A model generated the notes under the pieces. The model made no database searches. It was not told where the DNA came from and saw nothing but the letters and a program-made list of their open reading frames with translations. This document shows, one piece after another, positions 58,084-64,000 of a DNA stretch of 64,000 nucleotides (positions are counted from its first letter, which is position 1; each line of letters opens with the position of its first letter). The stretch is from Bradyrhizobium niftali (GTDB lineage Bacteria; Pseudomonadota; Alphaproteobacteria; Rhizobiales; Xanthobacteraceae), in assembly GCF_004571025.1 (NCBI RefSeq), contig NZ_SPQT01000006.1, forward strand, positions 124,001-188,000, given 5' to 3'. Made by a program: the position numbers and the translations under genes.

Positions 58084-59673
58084 TCAGATCGCCGGGGTGT
58101 TGCCCCCAGGCGTGGCGGTCTCCCGCGCACGCAGCTTGGCAAAATCAAGCACCAGCCCGGTCACCAGCATCGACACCAACACCAGCGCCGAATTCGCCAT
58201 GCCGAGGGGGCCCTGCACTGGACTGAGAAGGACGCTGGCGAGCACGAACACGAGCAGCAACTGCGGCGTCATCAGACCGGAATGCCGGCTTCCGGCCGCG
58301 CTCCAGCCGGCCACCGCTCCCCAAATCGCGACATAGATAATTGCACCCACCAATCCGAAGTCGATGAACGCCGCGGCCCAGGCAGTCGGAAAGAAACCGT
58401 AGATCGCCGCGGCTCGCAGCTCCGCTTCCATGACCGCAACCTGGTCGCTGTTCGAGAAGTAGATCCGCAGTAGCGGCGACAGCACGCCAATCTCGTACAC
58501 GCCCCATTGGGGCGTGAATTTGTCGCGCGCCTTCCAGACGATATCGATCGTTCGCACACCATGGGTCAGATAGAAATAGGTACTGAGGCCAATCATCGCG
58601 CCGCGCGCGGATAAGCGCCCGGAGTCGATCGCCGAGGTGACGTAACCGCGCGGCATCACGTTCCAGGCCATCAGCATCTTAGGTAGGAAGGCATCCGCAG
58701 AGCTTGCGACGGGCGCGGCCTGCTGGACCTTCTGTGCCTCGACAATCCGCTTGTTGAGTTCGGTTGCCGCGATAGTCTCCGCGGGCTTGGGGCGCGGAAT
58801 CCCTCCCGACGCGGCCGGATCGTAGGCCACGGATGCGTCGCGTTGGTTCTTCTCCTGCTCCAATTCCGCAATCAACGGCAACATCTGTGTGCAGAAGCTC
58901 TGCCTGCTGCTCCAGATCGCGCTCGAATAGACCGCGAACAGGCTCACGGCGATGCCCGTCTTGAGCAGAAGATAGTGCCCACGCGGCAGAAGGGTTCGCC
59001 CCTGGGCGACGCGGACAAGCATCGCCATCGCGACCAGGACGAGAACGAACAAAATCGGCATCCGCCCCGAATAGAGCAGCGCATAGCCGATCGGTGAGAC
59101 GATCGACAGTTGCCCCAGCGCAGCCGCCCATCCTCTGATTTCCTCGCCCTTGAGCAGGAACAGCACGATGGAGACAAAGCCGAAAGAGAACATCACGTAA
59201 CCACCGTAGAGCAACGGCGTGCGCTTGATCGCGATCGTGTCGACGAGCCCCGGGGCACAGCGCAGCAACTCGGCATAGCTGCTGTTGCTCACACCGCTCA
59301 GGACGGTCCGGTCGAGTGCAACCAGCGTGATGCCAACGATCCCGACCAGCGACGCGAACATTGCGACGTTATTCAACATCCGTGTGGAAGGTCGCGGCGA
59401 GCGTGCCTGGAGCGCGAACCAGCGATCGAAGACGAGCTTGCCGCCCCGATATGACGGCAGAAAGATCGCTAATCCGATCGCGACCACGGTTAGCACGACG
59501 ACGGACGGTTGTCCCGGATAGTCGATCGGCCCGATGGCGACGAAGAGGAGCACCCCGAGCCAGATCAGGGTCATGAGAACTGCGGGCGACGAGAGGCCTC
59601 CGATCAAGGGCATGAGCCGCTGTTGCACGTTGCTGTCCCTAGCGCCCCTTAAGTCGTCTTGACGTCTGCTCAC
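58084..59673 (-). CDS. Polytopic membrane protein, Wzy-type polymerase candidate
   Basis: A 529-residue protein with about 11-12 helices, a periplasmic loop of about 85 residues (after the YSSAIWSSRQSF segment, rich in charged residues) and a second loop (VWKARDKFTPQWGVYEIG). Wzy O-antigen polymerases share this topology but little sequence. Its placement beside the Wzx-like gene supports the call. It could instead be an O-antigen ligase. It sits 10 bp from the Wzx-like stop on the same strand. Confidence 0.6.
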   Translation of the reverse strand: MSRRQDDLRGARDSNVQQRLMPLIGGLSSPAVLMTLIWLGVLLFVAIGPIDYPGQPSVVVLTVVAIGLAIFLPSYRGGKLVFDRWFALQARSPRPSTRMLNNVAMFASLVGIVGITLVALDRTVLSGVSNSSYAELLRCAPGLVDTIAIKRTPLLYGGYVMFSFGFVSIVLFLLKGEEIRGWAAALGQLSIVSPIGYALLYSGRMPILFVLVLVAMAMLVRVAQGRTLLPRGHYLLLKTGIAVSLFAVYSSAIWSSRQSFCTQMLPLIAELEQEKNQRDASVAYDPAASGGIPRPKPAETIAATELNKRIVEAQKVQQAAPVASSADAFLPKMLMAWNVMPRGYVTSAIDSGRLSARGAMIGLSTYFYLTHGVRTIDIVWKARDKFTPQWGVYEIGVLSPLLRIYFSNSDQVAVMEAELRAAAIYGFFPTAWAAAFIDFGLVGAIIYVAIWGAVAGWSAAGSRHSGLMTPQLLLVFVLASVLLSPVQGPLGMANSALVLVSMLVTGLVLDFAKLRARETATPGGNTPAI

Positions 59674-59683
59674 GGGCCTGTCC

Positions 59684-61009
59684 TCAGGGGTAGAGCATGT
59701 CTGGATCGATGGGAAGACCGACGGATCCGGTCGCGACCGATTCCTTCAAACTTTCGCGCATCCTGTGAACGGCGAAACCAGCGAGGGACAGGAACAACAC
59801 GGCGCTAGCGATTCCACCGGCAATCGCCGCCCCGTAAATGCCGAGCGCCGGGACCAGCACCACATTCAGCACCGTCGACACCCCGGCCGAACCGAGATTG
59901 CAGATCAGGAGATATTTGTCCGAGCGCGCGGCGTAGAGAGCGTAGGACGGAACATCCGCCAACATGCGCAGAAAAGCTCCCGGCAGGATAGCATAGAACA
60001 CTCCGATGCTCGCTGCGTAGGTCGACAACCCGAGCAGCGCCAGCATTGGCCCCATAACCAGAGCCGACACGATCATGGTCGCGCAAACCAGCGCTAGCAT
60101 CGACCAGAAGAACGACCACATCGCCGTGCGATAGGCATCCGGGCCCGCAGCATAACCTGCAATGACCTTCGGCAGGAACTGATGCGACACCGAGCCGCCA
60201 AGTGACAGCAAGCCGATCAGGATCGTCGAATAGAACGTGTAGATGCCGAGCGCATCGCGCCCGACGAACGCATCGATGACGAAGCGGTCGACATAGGAGA
60301 TGACCAGCGCGCCGACCGCCGTCAGCATGAAGGGACGCGCGGTCCAGAGGCCCTCGCGGATGTGCTTGAAGTTCGGCCTGTAACCCCTGAGTTCGTGCCA
60401 CGGCAGCTCAGAGAGCGAGAACGCGGAAAAGGCGATCGACAGCACGCCGCCGAACGCCCACCAGACCAGCACCGTCTCCAGCGTCCGGGTCGACGGCGCC
60501 GCGAACATCAGCAGCGCGATCGCGTACACCCAGATCCCGCCGCGCAGGAACACGCCGATATAGGCGCGCACCGGCCGCCAGGTGATGATCAGGATTCGCG
60601 TCGCCTCCAGCGAGATATGCTCGGTGACGAGAATCACAATGAACCACGGCGCAAGGCGCGCCGGAAAGGAGCCCGCGGCAATCGCAACCGCCACCGCGAT
60701 GCCGACCACTACGAGCGCCGCCGTGCCAAGCACCATCTGATCGGCAATGATGCGCGCGCGCCGCTCGAGGCTCGCCGGCACCAGTTCGCGCAAGGTATAG
60801 GAATAGAATTCCAGCCCGACCGCGAGCAGCGCGAAGGCCATCGCCGCGGTCAAGAGACCGTATTGTCCCATCTCGGCCGGCGACAGCATGCGTGCCAGAA
60901 GGAGCGACAGCAGGAAGCGGCTCGCGAGCGTCAGCGCGCGCAGGACCAGCGCCGCGACCGTGCCGGCGACCGCCGGGCGTGTCACGAGGTCAAGCAGACG
61001 AGATCGCAT
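59684..61009 (-). CDS. Polysaccharide flippase (Wzx/MATE-like)
   Basis: A 441-residue protein with 12-14 helices of the polysaccharide biosynthesis/export family: LVLRALTLASRFLLSLLLARMLSPAEMGQYGLLTAAMAF at the start, and repeating pairs of helices with VIDAFVGRDALGIYTFYSTI midway. Wzx flips lipid-linked repeats to the periplasm. The ATG at 61009 (MRSRLLDLV) is the best start; the in-frame upstream ATG adds 18 Arg/Trp-rich residues. Order on the minus strand: legB, legC, capsule-type transferase, wzx, wzy. Confidence 0.82.
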   Translation of the reverse strand: MRSRLLDLVTRPAVAGTVAALVLRALTLASRFLLSLLLARMLSPAEMGQYGLLTAAMAFALLAVGLEFYSYTLRELVPASLERRARIIADQMVLGTAALVVVGIAVAVAIAAGSFPARLAPWFIVILVTEHISLEATRILIITWRPVRAYIGVFLRGGIWVYAIALLMFAAPSTRTLETVLVWWAFGGVLSIAFSAFSLSELPWHELRGYRPNFKHIREGLWTARPFMLTAVGALVISYVDRFVIDAFVGRDALGIYTFYSTILIGLLSLGGSVSHQFLPKVIAGYAAGPDAYRTAMWSFFWSMLALVCATMIVSALVMGPMLALLGLSTYAASIGVFYAILPGAFLRMLADVPSYALYAARSDKYLLICNLGSAGVSTVLNVVLVPALGIYGAAIAGGIASAVLFLSLAGFAVHRMRESLKESVATGSVGLPIDPDMLYP

Positions 61010-61070
61010 CGAGCTGTTCCATCTCCACCGGCCGTCAACATCGGTTGCAGGCGCGCCTCCCACGGGATCG

Positions 61071-62459
61071 TCAGGCGGCGCTTCTGCAGGACTTCAGGAA
61101 ACGCGGCAGGTGCGCATTCAGCGAACGCGCCAGCGGCTCGACCGAGGTCCGCAAGGCCTCGTTCTCGGGGTCGAACTTGCGCCAGCCGAAATAGTCGCCC
61201 TCGACGCTGATCGACGCCAGGTGGCGCATGATCGCGCGGCGGGTCGTGTCGAGGTCGTCGGGTGAATTCCATCGCGCGAGCCGCTCGACGACGCCGTCGA
61301 CCTCGCTGGTGTCGCGGACGTGCACGAAGTGCTGCGGGGTTGCGTAATACGGCTCGGTCGCGACCGAGCACAGTCCGGCCAGCGCCGCCTGGAAGCCGAT
61401 GGTGCCCGTGAACGTCACCGACACCGCGCACTTCCCGATCAGCAAATTCGCCGGCACGTCATAGGGCACCAGCACCACGAACGGCAGCGTCGCCAGACGC
61501 TCGAACAGCTCGCGCTGGCGGAAACCGAACTGCAGCGGATGATCCTTCACGAAGATGCGGTAGCCGGCGCGGCCCAGCGCGTCGCAATAGCGTACCACCA
61601 TGTCGTCATGCGCCAGCATGCCCTGCTGCTCGAGCCAGTAGTCCATCGAAGCCTCGGGGAACAGCTGAAGCCCGAGGAATACCCGCCGCTCGCGCGGCAC
61701 TTCGGCGAGCCGCTTGTCCCAGCCATGATCGAGAAGGCCGAGCACGGCCACGTCGCGCATCCGCACCTTGTGCTTCAGCCGCTTCAGCGCGTCGAGATAG
61801 TGGCAATTGTAGCGGTCGCGCTTGAGGAACCGCCAGACGTTGAAGAAGGCGCCGCGCAGCGCGTAATAGCCAAAGATACGCCAAAATCTGGCGAGCGAGA
61901 AGCGCTTGGCGTCTCGGACATAGGCCGGCGCAAAGTCTTCCCTGCAGAGCTGGCCGACCGCCGCATCGATATCCTCCCTGGAGGGCTCGCGCAACCAGAC
62001 CGGTCGCCCGCGGCGCATCAGCATGACCTGATCCGGAATGATGGAGGTCGTCATCTCCAGGAAGTCGATGCCGCGCCGCCGTGCTATGCGCTCCATGACG
62101 TCCATGACATAGCGGTCGATGGTGAAGGTCATGACGAGAGCGGGGCCAAGCTTGTCAAAAGCCTGCTCGATCGCCTGCGCCATGCCTCCGATCATCTTGA
62201 GCGCGAGATCGCGATCGATGCTCCTGAGCACGCGGCAGCGCAGGATGATGTCGGCGCATCCATCCGCGCCGAACCGGTCGAGTGCTGCCGCGGCAGCATC
62301 ACCCCGATCGGCGAAGCGATAGAAATCGTCGACCAGCGAATAGTCGCCGTCGTCGCGCAGGTCGCTGAGCACGACCGCCTCGGCGAAGTCCATGCGAGAG
62401 GCCAGGTATTTCCACCAGGCCGTCGTGCTGTGAATGGTGAAGAAGACGATCCGGGGCAT
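61071..62459 (-). CDS. Capsule-biosynthesis-type transferase (KpsS-like), possible legionaminyl transferase
   Basis: A 462-residue protein related by pattern to capsule polysaccharide biosynthesis proteins: IFVKDHPLQFGFRQRELF (Lys-x-His-Pro motif of the KpsC/KpsS type) and VSVTFTGTIGFQAALAGLCSVATEPYY (donor-binding-like end). Such proteins transfer Kdo or other acidic sugars from CMP donors. Its start overlaps the legC stop (TGATG), so translation is coupled to legionaminic synthesis, making it the best local candidate for transferring the CMP-sugar (inference). The N-terminal half (RIVFFTIHSTTAWWKYLASRM) is less conserved. Confidence 0.65.
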   Translation of the reverse strand: MPRIVFFTIHSTTAWWKYLASRMDFAEAVVLSDLRDDGDYSLVDDFYRFADRGDAAAAALDRFGADGCADIILRCRVLRSIDRDLALKMIGGMAQAIEQAFDKLGPALVMTFTIDRYVMDVMERIARRRGIDFLEMTTSIIPDQVMLMRRGRPVWLREPSREDIDAAVGQLCREDFAPAYVRDAKRFSLARFWRIFGYYALRGAFFNVWRFLKRDRYNCHYLDALKRLKHKVRMRDVAVLGLLDHGWDKRLAEVPRERRVFLGLQLFPEASMDYWLEQQGMLAHDDMVVRYCDALGRAGYRIFVKDHPLQFGFRQRELFERLATLPFVVLVPYDVPANLLIGKCAVSVTFTGTIGFQAALAGLCSVATEPYYATPQHFVHVRDTSEVDGVVERLARWNSPDDLDTTRRAIMRHLASISVEGDYFGWRKFDPENEALRTSVEPLARSLNAHLPRFLKSCRSAA

Positions 62460-63700
62460 CAGCTCTGGTTCGCGCCTTCTGGGGCGGCCCCAGCGAGGAA
62501 GGGACTGCTCGGCAGGTTGATACAGCGCGTGTTCATGTCCTCGGCGACGGGAAGCGCTGCGCGCGGACAGTCGCGGTACATCGGCAACAGGTGCATCGGC
62601 GTCCACAACGGCCGGGCGCGAATGCCGTGGCCGTGCAGGGCTTCGAGCAGGCGGTCGCGCTCGGAGGCGTATTCGCGGTCGAGCACCAGCGTGTTGAGCC
62701 AGTAATTGCTCTCAGAACCCTTCGGCTCGCGATAGATGCGCGCCCAGGGAAAATCGCTGAAGGCGTCGAGATAGCGTTTTGCGAGCACGCGCTTGGCCTC
62801 GACCATGCCGGCCAACCGCTCCATCTGAGCGCAGCCGAGTGCCGCGTTGATATTGGGCAGGCGGTAGTTGTAGGCGACCTCGTCGTGCTCGAACGCCCAG
62901 GCATGCGCCTTCTTCGCCGTCGAGGTGAAATGCCGGGCGTGGCGGGCGTGCGCCTCGTCGTCGGTCACGATCATGCCGCCGCCGCCCGTGGTGATGATCT
63001 TGTTGCCGTTGAAACTCAGCACCGCGGAATGGCCGAACGTGCCGCAGCCCTTGCCGTTCAGGGTTGAGCCGAGCGACTCGGTCGCATCCTCGACGATCAC
63101 GAGGTCGTACCGGGCGGCCACCGCGCCGAGCGCGGCCATGTCGACGGGATGCCCGAAGATGTGCACCGGAACGACAGCGCGTAGCCGGCGGCCGGTGTGC
63201 TTGTTGACCCAGGCGCCGTTCTGCCGCACCGCGACCTCATCGAGATGCGCCTCTAGCGCACGCGGATCGAGACCCAAAGTATCCCAGGTCGAATCGACGA
63301 AGTGCGGCACGGCACCAGCATGCCTCACGGCATTGGCGGTTGCGACAAAGGTGATCGAAGGTAGCAGCACCTCGTCGTTAGCCTCGACGCCCTCCAACAC
63401 CAGAGCCGCATGCAGCGCGGCAGTGCCATTGACGATCGCAACCGCGTGGCGCGAGCCGGTCGCGGCCGCGACCATCTCCTCGAAACGGGTGACGTATTTG
63501 CCGGCCGACGACACCCAGTTGGTGTCGATGCAATCGAGCACCAGCTCGCGTTCGCGCTGTCCGAAACGCGGCTCATGCAGCTCGACCGGGCGCTGTGCCA
63601 CCCCGAGCACCGCATCGACGGCGTCGAGTACCGGCTTGAAGTCAAGCACGGCGGGACGGTTCTGGCTCGCTTGCGCGGAGGATATGCTCATCTTGTTCAC
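62459..63700 (-). CDS. legC: PLP-dependent aminotransferase, LegC family
   Basis: A 413-residue DegT/DnrJ/EryC1-type aminotransferase. It shows NWVSSAGKYVTRFEEMVAAATGSRHAVAIVNGTAALHAAL, VVPVHIFGHPVDMAAL, IVEDATESLGSTLNGKGCGTFGHSAVLSFNGNKIITTGGGGM (Lys of the Schiff base in NGNK) and FTSTAKKAHAWAFEHDEVAYNYRLPNINAALG. The length and N-terminal extension match LegC, which aminates the 4-keto sugar made by LegB. A GTG at 63700 overlaps the legB stop; an ATG at 63691 is in frame three codons later. It feeds LegH/NeuD and LegG. Confidence 0.9.
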   Translation of the reverse strand: MNKMSISSAQASQNRPAVLDFKPVLDAVDAVLGVAQRPVELHEPRFGQRERELVLDCIDTNWVSSAGKYVTRFEEMVAAATGSRHAVAIVNGTAALHAALVLEGVEANDEVLLPSITFVATANAVRHAGAVPHFVDSTWDTLGLDPRALEAHLDEVAVRQNGAWVNKHTGRRLRAVVPVHIFGHPVDMAALGAVAARYDLVIVEDATESLGSTLNGKGCGTFGHSAVLSFNGNKIITTGGGGMIVTDDEAHARHARHFTSTAKKAHAWAFEHDEVAYNYRLPNINAALGCAQMERLAGMVEAKRVLAKRYLDAFSDFPWARIYREPKGSESNYWLNTLVLDREYASERDRLLEALHGHGIRARPLWTPMHLLPMYRDCPRAALPVAEDMNTRCINLPSSPFLAGAAPEGANQS

Positions 63701-64000
63701 AGCGTGTAGGAATTGACGCGATAGCGGGACAGGTTCTCCTGCCTGGTGAACCAGGCGATGGTCTGTTCGAGACCCTTGCGCAGCCCTTCCACACCGCCGA
63801 AGCGCGGCGACCAGCCCAGCAGCTTCTGCGCCTTGGCGTTGGAGGCCCAGAGGCGTTCGACTTCGCTGCGCCCGGGGCGCACACGCACGTCGTCATGCTC
63901 GATCTCGATCTCCGCTTCCATCAGCTGGGCGATCAGCCGCGCCGTGTCGCCGATCGAGATCTCGAAAGCGCTGCCGATATTAATGACCTCCCCCACCGCG
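63697..64000 (-). CDS. legB: NAD-dependent 4,6-dehydratase LegB, 3' end only
   Basis: The open frame runs to the window edge and encodes about the last 100 residues of the enzyme: GEVINIGSAFEISIGDTARLI, VRPGRSEVERLWASNAKAQKLLGWSP and the tail EGLRKGLEQTIAWFTRQENL. The RPxxSEVERLWASN block is characteristic of LegB. It makes the 4-keto-6-deoxy nucleotide sugar that LegC aminates. The N-terminal Rossmann part lies outside the window. Confidence 0.85.
   Translation of the reverse strand, partial: AVGEVINIGSAFEISIGDTARLIAQLMEAEIEIEHDDVRVRPGRSEVERLWASNAKAQKLLGWSPRFGGVEGLRKGLEQTIAWFTRQENLSRYRVNSYTL

Overview
The window is about 64 kb of GC-rich chromosome that looks like an alphaproteobacterium of the Bradyrhizobium/Nitrobacteraceae type. 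The gene families, the short dispersed hairpin repeats typical of that group (GTCATTCCG...CGGAATGAC, GTCATGCGCGG...GGCAATGAC, GCGTTTTCAAGCGAA...) and the codon use all point that way; the species cannot be fixed from this sequence alone. No rRNA, tRNA, CRISPR array or intact transposase was recognised.

Left part (1-22.9 kb), housekeeping and transport: a small lipoprotein preceded by two perfect palindromes, purU, a HemD-like protein, then a minus-strand block in which two class III nucleotide cyclases bracket a tandem pair of near-identical thioredoxin-fold peroxidase-like genes. One cyclase is a 1106-residue zinc-ribbon/cyclase/AAA/TPR fusion. An MFS exporter follows, then a DoxX / DUF4287 / AraC cassette flanked by a live Crp-family gene on one side and a decayed 3' end of a Crp-family gene on the other. 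From 13.3 to 20.4 kb lies a complete branched-chain-amino-acid-type (HAAT) ABC importer with an acyl-CoA ligase embedded after its first gene. An AGE-family epimerase and a PaaK-like ligase follow. Uptake plus CoA activation of an organic, perhaps aromatic, acid is the most economical reading.

The stretch 22.9-24.8 kb is gene-poor and holds only tiny or decayed ORFs. It marks the border of a long surface-polysaccharide region (24.8 kb to the right edge).

First polysaccharide block (24.8-44.3 kb): GT4 transferases, a polysaccharide pyruvyl transferase, two AsnB-type amidotransferases, GT39-like or large polytopic membrane proteins, SAM methyltransferases, a flippase-like LPG-synthase-type membrane protein and a GT2 polyprenyl-phosphate transferase.

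Second block (44.4-64 kb): a nonulosonic acid locus. NeuB/LegI, NeuD/LegH-like, PtmE-like CBS-nucleotidyltransferase, SDR, WbpG/PtmG-like amidotransferase with its own HisH and HisF, and a hexapeptide acetyltransferase form a minus-strand operon. LegF and LegG diverge from it; LegC and the 3' end of LegB lie at the right edge. Together they predict CMP-legionaminic acid carrying an N-acetimidoyl group. The HisF paralogue has lost the Asp11 needed for histidine synthesis, which supports a role in sugar amidination. Wzx-like, Wzy-like and capsule-transferase-like genes nearby suggest the sugar enters a polysaccharide; flagellin glycosylation is an alternative. A PhyH-type dioxygenase, an FkbM methyltransferase and an epimerase inside the locus hint at further, possibly undescribed, tailoring.
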